Under the pieces are notes generated by a model that did no database searches, was not told the DNA's origin, and was given only the letters and a program-made list of their open reading frames with translations. Made by a program: the position numbers and the translations under genes. From contig NZ_CP060719.1 of the NCBI RefSeq assembly GCF_014396975.1, positions 1,026,001-1,090,000 of the forward strand: 64,000 bases of DNA. Reading direction: 5' to 3'. Source of the stretch: Thermomonas carbonis (GTDB lineage Bacteria; Pseudomonadota; Gammaproteobacteria; Xanthomonadales; Xanthomonadaceae). The stretch's first letter is position 1, and each line of letters begins with the position of its first letter. Shown one piece after another: positions 49,958-59,400 of this stretch.

Positions 49958-51595
49958 TCAGTTGACGCTGACTGCGCTCCACGCCGCAGCGACCGCGTTG
50001 TACTGGGTGGAACCGGCACCGTACAGGTCGGTCGCGGCACTCAAGGTCGCCGCGCGGGCTTGGGCGTAGTTGGTGCTGGTCGTCATGTACACGGTCAGCG
50101 CGCGATACCAGATCTTGCCGGCCGCCGAACGACCAATCCCGACCAGGCTGGTATTGCCGTTGCAGACAATGGAAGACGCACTGAGGTTGGCCCAGCTACC
50201 AGCGCCGAACCCGGCCGGAACCACCGCACCTTCTGCCAACAGATAGAAGAAGTGGTTGCCGATGCCGGAACCACCGTGCACCTCGAACGTCGGCGTGGTC
50301 GCCGGGTCGTAGCAATCCTGCGAGTAGCCGTTGTCCAGGCTGGGCTTGAACATGTAGCGAATGGCCTGCGACATGTTGGCATTGTTGAGGAACAGTTCCT
50401 CGCCGATCACGTAGTCGCCCGGGTCGTTGGCATTGTTCGCGTAATACTCGACCAAGGTGCCGAAGATGTCCGAGGTGGCCTCGTTCAGCGAACCGGACTC
50501 GCCGCTGTAGATCAGGTCGGCGGAACGGCTGGTAACGCCGTGCGACATTTCATGGCCGGCGATGTCCAGGGCGACCAGCGGCAGGATGGTGGCACCATTG
50601 TCGCCGTCACCGAAGGTCATGCAGAAGCAGCCGTCGCTCCAGCTGGCATTGGCGTAGTTGCGGCCGTAATGCACGCGGCTGATCGCGCCCACGCCGTCGT
50701 TGCCGATGCCGTTGCGACCATGGATGTTCTTGAAGTAATCCCAGGTGGTGGCCACGCCGTAATGGGCGTCGGCGGCAGCGGTCTGCGCATTGCCGACCAG
50801 GAAGTTGCCCCAGACGTTGGTGGTACCGGTGAACACCGCACCCATGCCGGCGGTCTTCATCGACATGTTGTGGGTCTTGCCGCCACCGCGGGTCGAATCC
50901 ACCAACTGGAAGCTGGTGCCGCACTTGGTGGTGTTCAGCACCACGGTGCCGGAGGTGAGGCTCTTGCCGCTGCCGACGGCGGCGGTCGCTCCGCTGCAGC
51001 TGCTGCCGCCCGGACCGGGCTTGGCGGTGTGGACCTCGTCCCACTGGTCGAGGATGCGGCCACTGCGCGCGTCGACGAAGTAGTGCATCTCGGTTTCGGT
51101 CTGGTCGGCCTTGATGCCCTTGAACACGACTTCATGGGCCAGCACGGGGCTGGTGCCGCGGGCAAAGACCACCAGGCGCGAGGTCGGCGCACCGAAGAAC
51201 TTGCTGCCAAAGCGTGCACCCGCCTCGACAATCGCTTCGTCGCTGCTGACGAGTGCGGTCAGGCTCGGACGCGAGGCGCTCTTCAGGCTCTGGCTGACAT
51301 TGCGGAGCTGGCCGTTGCGCGAATGCATCACGAAGTCGCCGCCGATCACCGGCAGGCCACGGAAGCTGCGCTGGAAGCGCACGTGCTCGGTGCCGTCGGC
51401 ATCGACGACCGCGTCGCGCGCGGCGAACACGTCGCCATTCGCAGCACGGATGGCGCTGGCGCCGTTCGCGCCCAGCAGCACGTTCGCACGGCTGATGGCG
51501 GCGGACTTCAGGTTGCCGGCAGCCTCGGCGGGGATCGCCGCAAGGGCGAGGCCGGAAGCGATGGCGAGGCTCAACAAACTCATCTGGGCTTTCAT
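49958..51595 (-). CDS. Secreted M4 (thermolysin-type) metalloprotease
   Basis: A 545-residue zinc endopeptidase precursor: signal peptide (cleavage near AEAA), FTP/PepSY-type propeptide up to about residue 195, then the M4 catalytic domain. The zinc site is HEMSH (His348, Glu349, His352) with Glu372 in GSLNEATSD, and HGGSGIGNHFFY carries the M4 proton-donor His. No C-terminal carbohydrate or PPC domain is present. It begins 20 bases after the unknown gene upstream and probably belongs to the same operon. Confidence 0.93.
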   Translation of the reverse strand: MKAQMSLLSLAIASGLALAAIPAEAAGNLKSAAISRANVLLGANGASAIRAANGDVFAARDAVVDADGTEHVRFQRSFRGLPVIGGDFVMHSRNGQLRNVSQSLKSASRPSLTALVSSDEAIVEAGARFGSKFFGAPTSRLVVFARGTSPVLAHEVVFKGIKADQTETEMHYFVDARSGRILDQWDEVHTAKPGPGGSSCSGATAAVGSGKSLTSGTVVLNTTKCGTSFQLVDSTRGGGKTHNMSMKTAGMGAVFTGTTNVWGNFLVGNAQTAAADAHYGVATTWDYFKNIHGRNGIGNDGVGAISRVHYGRNYANASWSDGCFCMTFGDGDNGATILPLVALDIAGHEMSHGVTSRSADLIYSGESGSLNEATSDIFGTLVEYYANNANDPGDYVIGEELFLNNANMSQAIRYMFKPSLDNGYSQDCYDPATTPTFEVHGGSGIGNHFFYLLAEGAVVPAGFGAGSWANLSASSIVCNGNTSLVGIGRSAAGKIWYRALTVYMTTSTNYAQARAATLSAATDLYGAGSTQYNAVAAAWSAVSVN

Positions 51596-51614
51596 GGCGC
51601 GTTCTCCGTGGTGA

Positions 51615-52202
51615 TCAGGTCCGGCCGTTTCCGTGCCGGGGAATGGATGGTGCAGGCCGGGTGCCGGCGGTACGGCGTGTCCCGGAAACGGCGGCAGGCG
51701 CGCGCAATGGCGTTGGCGCCTGCAGCATCGCGTCTTCGAAATAGGACACGCGCAGCTGCAGGCCACGCGGCGAATAGCCGATGAAGGTGGCATCGAATGC
51801 CGGCTCATGCGCCTTGGTATACGCCGCGACGAGCTTGGAGTTCTCCAGTTCGAGCAGGATGCCAAGGCTTTCCGGCTGCGACTGCTGTGTGGTGTAGTCC
51901 TGCAGGGCGCGCTTGGAGGCGGCAAAGAACGGCTGCACCTGATGCTTGCCGCGCATGGATTCGGCGAAGTACTGCCTGTAGTAGTACATCGGTTGTCGCA
52001 GGCGCGGCAGCACCTTGATCACCGCCGTGGACACGCCGCAGATCGCCCCGGCTTCGTCACGCCCAAGGCAAACCGCCTGTTCAGCGCGGGCCTTGGCCAT
52101 GGCCGGGTTGGCGATGGCCTTGTTCTGCTGCCAGAACACCGCGAGCTCCTCAAGCAGCTCGGGAGTCATCTGCTGCCAGACCGGGACTATCTCGATCTTC
52201 AC
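51615..52202 (-). CDS. Unknown protein, possibly GNAT-like
   Basis: A 195-residue protein without a signal peptide. The pattern of WQQMTPELLEELAVFWQ, GRDEAGAICGVSTAVIKVLP and YYYRQYFAESMRGKHQVQPFF loosely resembles the early strands and helices of GNAT acyltransferases, but the acetyl-CoA loop is not certain. The last 40 residues are Ala/Pro/Arg-rich. Its ATG overlaps the EF-hand gene stop by four bases. Confidence 0.65.
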   Translation of the reverse strand: MKIEIVPVWQQMTPELLEELAVFWQQNKAIANPAMAKARAEQAVCLGRDEAGAICGVSTAVIKVLPRLRQPMYYYRQYFAESMRGKHQVQPFFAASKRALQDYTTQQSQPESLGILLELENSKLVAAYTKAHEPAFDATFIGYSPRGLQLRVSYFEDAMLQAPTPLRAPAAVSGTRRTAGTRPAPSIPRHGNGRT

Positions 52203-52654
52203 TTGGTTGCGGCCTTGGCGGCATCCGGCGCAAGCGTCTGCACCAGTTTCACGTATTCGCCGAACGCCAGCTTGCCGTCGCGGTCGAGATCGAACACCGA
52301 CATTTGTGGCGCGTTCTTGCCGGCCTGCCTGACCAGCATCAGGCTGCCGTACTCGGCCGGGTCAATCGCATTGTTCTTGTTGGCGTCCACCGTGGCGAAC
52401 TGCTGGCGCAGGCGCGCCTGGGTCTCGGTGACGCGCTGCACCTGCTGCCAACCCATGCGGAACTCGACCAGCGACAGGTTGCCGTTGCCATCCTTGTCCC
52501 AGGCCTTGAACGCCTCCGCAGCCGGGTCTTGTGCCTGGCGCGCCTGGGCCGGCTGCGCGGGTTTCGCCGGTGCCGACTGCGCAGCGGCCTGCTGCGCGCC
52601 GAGCAGCAGGATGCCGCCGGCGAGCACCATCATCGTGCCGCGGATCATCTTCAT
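52199..52654 (-). CDS. Exported EF-hand protein
   Basis: A 151-residue protein with a signal peptide (cleavage near AAAQ), a Pro/Ala/Gln-rich linker and three EF-hand loops: DKDGNGNLSLVEF, DANKNNAIDPAEY and DLDRDGKLAFGEY. Probably a periplasmic or extracellular calcium binder; M4 proteases are calcium dependent, which gives the neighbourhood some sense. Overlaps both neighbours by four bases. Confidence 0.82.
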   Translation of the reverse strand: MKMIRGTMMVLAGGILLLGAQQAAAQSAPAKPAQPAQARQAQDPAAEAFKAWDKDGNGNLSLVEFRMGWQQVQRVTETQARLRQQFATVDANKNNAIDPAEYGSLMLVRQAGKNAPQMSVFDLDRDGKLAFGEYVKLVQTLAPDAAKAATK

Positions 52655-53856
52655 GCGGCGCTCGCCTCCGCGGCAGGCAGGTCGGACTCGAAGGTGATCA
52701 GGTCGCGAATCTCGGCGGTACGCAGGCCGATCATCATCGGGTTCTTCACGTTCGGCAGGAACGCGATGTCGAAGATCTCGCTGATGTCGCCTTCGAAGCG
52801 GATCCAGTTCAGCACGTCGCCATTCGTCAGCGAGATGATCTGCACGCCACACCATGGCTCGGCGTCGCGCTTCTTCAGTTCATCGTCCAGTTGCAGGCCT
52901 TCGAAGCGCTGGTTGCGCGGCTTCGACAGGCCCACTGCGGCGACGTTTCCGATGATCGACAGCCCGCGCGCGAAGCCCGGCACCGAGGCATGCGGCACGA
53001 AGGCCTTCTTCTCGAAATCGACCCAGCCCAGATGGCCGGTGCCGGCATTCAGCACCCACAGCTTGCCGTTGTGCCAGCGCGGCGAGTGCGGCATCGACAG
53101 GCCTTCGCAGACGATCTCGTCGGTCTGCACGTCGATCACCACGCCACCGTCCTGCCGACGATCACGCCAGCCATCGACGCTGTCGCTCTTGCAGACGGCG
53201 GTGACGTACTTCGGCTCGCCATCGACCATCGCCAGGCCGTTCAGGTGGCACCTGTCTTCGGGCGCCAGCTTGCTGATGAACGCCGGCTTCCAGATCGCCT
53301 TGAAGCTGTGGGTCTGGCTGAGTTCGGACAGGCAGGAGTACTTCGTGTTGACGAAGACGACCTTGCCGTTCTTGCGGATGCCGAGTTCGTGGATGTCCAG
53401 GTCGCCGATGGTCTGGGCGTTGCGCGGGACATAGCACTTGTCGAATTGGCCGTGGATCATCTCGTTCGGGCGCAACACGTTCTCGAAGCGCCAGAGCTGG
53501 TACAGGCCGCCCAGGTAGATGCGCTGGGCATTGCCGACCACGCCCATGGCGCGCTCGAAGATACGCTCGAAGAACGACACGCGGCCCTTCTGGTCGCTGC
53601 CGACCAGGTAGATCCGGCCGGTCTGGTAGGAGGTGATCGCCAGCGACAGCTTGTGCTGCGACAGCCAGCCCGCCAACCCGCGCGAGCAGGACTTCTCGAC
53701 CTTGAGCTTGGTGATGTCGAGCGGCTTCTTCTGCTCGCCGGTGGCCGGCGCCGGCGCATCGGCCGATACCGTATCCAGACCAGTTTCCAGCTCCGGCTTG
53801 TCCTGGTGTCCCTGGACCTGTGGCTCTTCCTGCTTGTTCTCGTTCGTCACGTGCAT
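52651..53856 (-). CDS. TIGR03032/DUF4915-like protein
   Basis: A 401-residue protein without a signal peptide, with a charged N-terminal 50 residues and a propeller-like body. Blocks such as LSMPHSPRWHNGKLWVLNAGTGHLG and GFARGLSIIGNVAAVGLSKPR match a family annotated as TIGR03032 (DUF4915), whose function is unknown. It lies 57 bases after the autotransporter stop, across a hairpin, and overlaps the EF-hand gene. Confidence 0.78.
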   Translation of the reverse strand: MHVTNENKQEEPQVQGHQDKPELETGLDTVSADAPAPATGEQKKPLDITKLKVEKSCSRGLAGWLSQHKLSLAITSYQTGRIYLVGSDQKGRVSFFERIFERAMGVVGNAQRIYLGGLYQLWRFENVLRPNEMIHGQFDKCYVPRNAQTIGDLDIHELGIRKNGKVVFVNTKYSCLSELSQTHSFKAIWKPAFISKLAPEDRCHLNGLAMVDGEPKYVTAVCKSDSVDGWRDRRQDGGVVIDVQTDEIVCEGLSMPHSPRWHNGKLWVLNAGTGHLGWVDFEKKAFVPHASVPGFARGLSIIGNVAAVGLSKPRNQRFEGLQLDDELKKRDAEPWCGVQIISLTNGDVLNWIRFEGDISEIFDIAFLPNVKNPMMIGLRTAEIRDLITFESDLPAAEASAA

Positions 53857-53874
53857 CCCGACTGCTGACCTGCA

Positions 53875-53902
53875 AAACGACGGGCCCGAATCCGGGCCCG
53901 TC
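53875..53902 (-). terminator. Hairpin between autotransporter and TIGR03032-like gene
   Basis: A perfect ten-base stem gacgggcccg/cgggcccgtc with loop aatc; on the minus strand gtttt follows. It could partially terminate autotransporter transcription and set the ratio of downstream products. Confidence 0.6.
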
Positions 53903-53913
53903 CCATCAAACCA

Positions 53914-56475
53914 TTACCAGGCGAAGCGGATGTTGGCCTGCCCGCTGACCGCGCTCTTGAAGGCACCGCCATCGGTCCAGTTGGCACCGAGGGTGAAGCC
54001 CCAGCCACCGGCCTGCAGGCCCAAGCCGAGTTCCGCCATGGAGCTCGTGCCCTTGGTGCTGGTGGCACCGAAGAAGTTTGTGCCCACGGTGTAGTTCATC
54101 TCGCCATCGAACTCGCGGATCGCGTTGATCGAGCCGTACGGCGTCCAGCGCAGGTTGCCGGAGGTGAAGGTCTTGTTGAGCTCCACGCCTACCCGGCCAC
54201 GCTCCGAGACGCCGCCGTGGCCCTCGAAGGTCGCGCGGTCGAACGCAATTGCCCGGATGTCTTCCACTTCGGTCCGCGTGTACTGCACCTGCGGGACGAT
54301 GTTGAAGCCGCCCACAGCCCACTCGTAACCCGCTTCCAGGCTCTTCGACGAGGTGTGCGCACGGGTTTGCAGCAGGCCGGCGATCGAGGTCGATTCCACG
54401 TCCACCGCCATCTGGCGATGGGTCAGGTCGACATAGAAGCCCTGCGGCACGTACCAGGTCGCGTACGCACCCCAGGTCATGCCGTCCATGCGGTTCTGGC
54501 CGACGCCCCCACCGGTCAGGCGCTGGCGGCTGTCCGCCGTGCCCAGCACCACACCCGCGTGGAAGTTGCCGAACAGATTGGCGTTGACGCCGACCTCGCG
54601 ACCCCAACTCGCCTGGTCATAGGCGAAATTGCCGCCCTGACCGAAGTTGGCTGCCACATGCGCCTGGTTGACATCGCCTTCGCTGGTGTAGACGCGGACG
54701 AAGGCGCTCATCACCTTGCCGGCATCGCCATAGGGGTTCACGCCCAGGCGCTGGCGGAAAGTGCCGACCTGATCGTTGAGGAAGCCGGCCGCACCCGAGG
54801 CCACCGAGGCCGCCAGCGAACCGCTGTCGCTCAGGCCGGCCACGTCGACGTTGATTGAGAACACGTCGGCTGCGGTGTTGGCGGCATTGATCTGGCTGCT
54901 GATAGTGAGGTCGAGGTCCAGGAAGTTCGCCGGGCTGTAGCCGACTACCTGCCCAGCGACGAAGTTGGACGCTGCGGAGGTGCCGCTCACGCGCGCGAAC
55001 ACCGCGGAGCTTTGCGCCGTGGTCGGCAAGCCCGGGAACAGCACGTTGACTGTCTGCACTGCATTGGCGGCAACATTGCCGGTGACCACCAACTGGTCGG
55101 CGGTACTGGTCAGCAGATTGACGTCGATGTTCAACGCACCATTGCCTGCCAGCGTGCCGGTCAGGTTCAGGGTGTCATTGGCCGCGTTATCGATCAGGTC
55201 GATCGCGTTGACGTTGGTCAGAGTGCCGCCGGCACCGACGTCTACCGCGCTGTTGCCCAACGCCTTGAGAATGCCCGCGTTGGTGAAGGCATTGGTGCCC
55301 GCCCCCATCGTCACCGTGCCGCCGGTCAGGCGGAAGGTACCGAAGTTGGTGATGGTGTCGTTGCCCTCTTCCGTCGCGATGGTGCCGCCGACCACGTCGA
55401 TGAGGCCGGTGCTGGCGTTGGCCAGGGTGTCATTGCCGTCACCGAAGCTGATCGTGCCGCCGGTGCCGGTCCGCACGGTGCCGGCATTGGCCAAGGTGTC
55501 GTCACCGGCACCGAAGGTAATCGCGCCACTCAGGATGTCGACCAGACCACCGCTCAGGTTGTTGAGGGTGTCGTTGCCGTCTCCGAAATCGGTGCTCATG
55601 GTGCCGCCGGAGCTCCACACGCCACCGCTGCGGTTGTTGAACACGTCGTTGCCGCCGTACAGGGCCAGCGCGCCGGTAATGCGGCCGCTGTTGTTGATGG
55701 TGTCGACGGCATCGCTGCCCATCACCGCGAACGCATAGCCTTCGTCGCCACTTGCACCAATCACGCCGGACGCCGCGTTATTGAGGGTGGAAGTGCCATA
55801 CAGCGACTGCATCAGGACGCCTGCGGCCAGCCCACCCGGCGCGGCGCTGGCTCCGACTGTGCCCCCGTTGTTGACGATCACATCGCCGTAGGCACCTGCA
55901 TAAATACCGTAGGCGCCGATGTAGCCATTCGCCTGGATCGATCCGCTGTTGGACACCGTGGTGTCGCCCATCGCGGCGTACCCGCTGACGCCGATCGCGA
56001 TGCCGTATTCGGAATCGGCGGTCACGTGGCCGGCGTTGGCGACGACGACATCACCGAACACGAGCTCATCATCGACAATGATCCCAGGGCCGCTATAGGC
56101 CTGGATGCCGACGGCGCCGCCGAGGAGGCCTTCCACCGCGATGTCGCCGGCATTCGTCACCGTGACGTTGCCGTACTCGGAGCGGCCTTCGATGCCGATC
56201 GTGACATACAGCGAGTACGCCTCGATCTCGCTGCTTGCAGTAGTGCTGACCGTGGTGCCGTAGAGCGAGCGCGCCGCGATGCCGGTGGCGGTGTAGTAGC
56301 CGAGCGCATTGATGCTGCCTGAATTGCTGACTTGCGCGTACTCGCCATTCGCCAACACACCGTAGGCGTAGTCGCCGATGTAACCGTTCACGCCCTCGAC
56401 GCTGGCGTCGATGTCGCCGCCGTTGTTGACCGCCGCGGTGCCGTAGTCGGCGCGGGCGAACACGCCCACGGCCAC
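53914..56475 (-). CDS. Autotransporter, C-terminal part (end of passenger, stalk and beta-barrel)
   Basis: The 3' part of the autotransporter, in the frame reached after the shift at 56480-56484. About 300 residues of passenger-like repeats lead to Asn/Asp/Gly strands (FGDGNDTLNNLSGG type), a linker and a C-terminal barrel of about 280 residues from SAFVRVYTSEGDVNQ to the final RFAW, the aromatic end recognised in barrel assembly. Residues 1-30 align with the interrupted unit in the upstream part, so this is not an independent gene. The barrel would be inserted by the BAM/TAM machinery. Confidence 0.85.
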   Translation of the reverse strand: MAVGVFARADYGTAAVNNGGDIDASVEGVNGYIGDYAYGVLANGEYAQVSNSGSINALGYYTATGIAARSLYGTTVSTTASSEIEAYSLYVTIGIEGRSEYGNVTVTNAGDIAVEGLLGGAVGIQAYSGPGIIVDDELVFGDVVVANAGHVTADSEYGIAIGVSGYAAMGDTTVSNSGSIQANGYIGAYGIYAGAYGDVIVNNGGTVGASAAPGGLAAGVLMQSLYGTSTLNNAASGVIGASGDEGYAFAVMGSDAVDTINNSGRITGALALYGGNDVFNNRSGGVWSSGGTMSTDFGDGNDTLNNLSGGLVDILSGAITFGAGDDTLANAGTVRTGTGGTISFGDGNDTLANASTGLIDVVGGTIATEEGNDTITNFGTFRLTGGTVTMGAGTNAFTNAGILKALGNSAVDVGAGGTLTNVNAIDLIDNAANDTLNLTGTLAGNGALNIDVNLLTSTADQLVVTGNVAANAVQTVNVLFPGLPTTAQSSAVFARVSGTSAASNFVAGQVVGYSPANFLDLDLTISSQINAANTAADVFSINVDVAGLSDSGSLAASVASGAAGFLNDQVGTFRQRLGVNPYGDAGKVMSAFVRVYTSEGDVNQAHVAANFGQGGNFAYDQASWGREVGVNANLFGNFHAGVVLGTADSRQRLTGGGVGQNRMDGMTWGAYATWYVPQGFYVDLTHRQMAVDVESTSIAGLLQTRAHTSSKSLEAGYEWAVGGFNIVPQVQYTRTEVEDIRAIAFDRATFEGHGGVSERGRVGVELNKTFTSGNLRWTPYGSINAIREFDGEMNYTVGTNFFGATSTKGTSSMAELGLGLQAGGWGFTLGANWTDGGAFKSAVSGQANIRFAW

Positions 56476-59400
56476 ATTGCCCCCGAGATCACTTCGATGG
56501 AGCCGGTGTTGGTGACGTTGACGTCGCCCAGGCCCGCGCGGCCGAAGATACCGGCGGACTGGCCGTAGGCATAACCGCTGATGGTGCCGTCGTTGGTGAC
56601 GTTCACGTCGCCGTTGTTGGCGTAGCCGAATACGCCCCAGCCACGGCCGCTGTACGAGTAGAACCCGATCTCGCCGCCATCCGCATTGGTGACCGACACG
56701 TCGCCGGTGCCGGCGGTGGCGTAGATGCCGAACGCGTACTTGGCACCGTTCGCGTACATGGAGCCGCTGTTGTCGACGGTCGTGTCGCCGAAGCTGCGCG
56801 CATCGATGCCAGTCGCCCAGTAGCCGCTGACGGCATTGATGTCGCCGCTGTTGTCTGCCATCGCGTCGCCATTGCCGGCGAACGCCACGATGCCGCTGGC
56901 CGCGTAGTACTTCTGCGCCGAGTTCTCGACATTGATGTCGCCGCTGTTGGTCACGCTGGCGTTGCCGGCGAAGGACAGCGCGGTAGCGCCGTTGGCGATA
57001 CCGCCAGAGTAGACCTCGATCGAGCCGCTATTGTCGGCCGCGCCGTCGTCATCGGCCGACACCACGATGCCATAGGCACCGTAGCCGTACTTCTGGTTCT
57101 GCAAGACGCTGATATTGCCGCTGTTGTCGACGCTGGCGGTGCCGCCGTAGCCGCCCGAGGTCGCCGCGATGCCGCTGGCACCGAAGATGCCGTCCGCGGT
57201 GATGTCGCCGCTGTTGGTCACCGCAACGTGCGCGCCCTCACCATTGCCGGAGGCATTGATGCCGGTCGCGACCTGGGTGCCATAGAAGTAGTAGTAGCCC
57301 GTGTCCGCGTTGTAGCTGGTGTTGTAGCCCGAACCGGCGACGATATCGCCACTGTTGGTGACGTTGATGTCCCCGCTCGACTGCACCTCGATGCCGGTGA
57401 CATAACCTGCGTCGACCGTGATGTTGCCGCTGTTGGTGAGGTCGACCCCGCCTTCGCCGCCGGTCGCATAGATGCCAAACGCCTGTACGCCAGGCGCGTA
57501 GCCGATGGGACCGTAGTAATCCTGGACCTGCAGGAAGCCCGGGGCAGCGACGGTGATGTCGCCAGAGTTGCTGACGGTCGCGCTGTCCGCGCCCTGCGCC
57601 TCGATGCCGGCCGCCCAAGTGTAGCCATAGACCTCGATCGCGCCGGAGTTGGTCACGTCGACGTTGGCGCCGGAGGCGAAGATGCCATCGGCCAGACCGT
57701 AATACGAAACTGCTTCAATGGCACCGCTGTTGTCGATGCTGACGTCGCCGGCGATCGAATAGCCGTAGATGCCGATCGCATCGCCGCCCAGCGAGCCGGC
57801 ATAGATGTCGCCGCTGTTGTCGATGGCCACATCGCCGTAGGCATAGGTGTTGATGCCCTTGGCGCCGAGGTAAAAACCGGCGGCATCGATGTCGCTGGCG
57901 TTGCCCACCGTCACGTCGCCATACGAGGATCGCGCGTCGATGCCGTACGCCGTGCCCATCGCGAAGACGTCGATGCTGCCGCCTGTATTGTTCACCGTCG
58001 TGCCGTAATACGAGTTCGCCACGATGCCGGCCACGGCGTAATAGCCGGTCGCCTCGATGTTGCCGGAGTTGCTCACTTCGGCGTAGTTGCCGCGGGCGAT
58101 GATGCCGTAGGCCACATCGCCGTAGAAACCGTTCACGCCAATCACGCTGGCGTAGATGTCGCCACTGTTGTCGACGGTCGCGGTGCCATAGTCGGCACGC
58201 GCGAAGATGCCCACTGCCGCGTCGCCGCCGGTGATCACCGAGATCGCACCGCTGCTGGTGACAGTCACGTCACCTTCCTGCGCAAGGCCGAATACACCCG
58301 CCGACTGCCCGTAGGCATAGCCTTCGATCACGCCATCGTTGGCAATGTTCACATCGCCAGTGGCGGCGATGGCCAGCACGCCGAAGCCGGTGCCCGAGTA
58401 GGAGTAGAAGCCAATCTCGCCGCCATCGGCATTGGTCACCGCCACGTCGCCGCCCGACGACTGCGCGTACACGCCGTAGGCGTACTTGCCGTTCGCGTAC
58501 AGCGAGCCACTGTTGGTGACCGTCGCGCCCTGCTGGCCCTGCGCGTCCACCGCGCGGGTCGAGGAATAGAGAATGCCGGCCGAGTAGGCGGACACGTCGC
58601 CGCTGTTGTCCACGCTGGCGCTGCCGTTGCCGGCGAAAACCGTGATGCCGGTCGCGTTGTAGTACTTGCTGCCGGTCGTGGTGACATCGATGTCGCCCGA
58701 GTTGGTCACGCTGGCGTCGCCGGCGAACGACAACACGATCTCGCCGTAGGCCGCGCCGCCGGACACCACCTGGATGTTGCCGCTGTTGTCGATCGAGCCG
58801 TCGCCATCCGCCGACACCGCGATGCCATAGGCACCATAGCCGGCATTGTTGTATTGCGAGACCGCGATGTCGCCGCTGTTCTCCACGCTGGCGGTGCCGC
58901 CATAGCCGCCCGAGGTCGCCGCGATGCCGGTGGCACCGAAGATCGCATCGGCAGTGATGTCGCCGCTGTTGCTCACCGCAACGTGTGCGCCTTCGCCATT
59001 GCTGGTCGCATTGATGCCGGTCGCGACCTGGGTGCCGTTGTAGTAGACGTAGACCGCCTGGATCGGGTCGTAGTAATAGACCTGATCGATGGTCAGGCCA
59101 CTTCCCGCCACGATGTCGCCGCTGTTGGTCACCGCGATGTCGCCGCCGGACTGCACCTCGATGCCGGTGACGTAGCCGCCCTGCACCTCGATGTTGCCGC
59201 TGTTGTCGACCGTCGCACCGCCCTCACCAGCCGTCGCATAGATGCCGAAGGCGTCACCGCCCGGCGTGTAAGCGAACACGCCGCCGGCCTGGTACAGGTA
59301 TGAGTAGACATACCCCTGATAGAAGCCGGATGCCGTCGCCGTAATGTCGCCACTATTGGTCACGGAGACCGAATCGGCACCCTGTGCCTCGATGCCCGCC

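Noticed and set aside
54217..59303. Several long plus-strand frames opposite the autotransporter, one of 691 codons
   Set aside because: Their repeat pattern is only the mirror of the autotransporter repeats, with Asp/Val/Ala/His-rich shadow composition and no signal peptide or domain.
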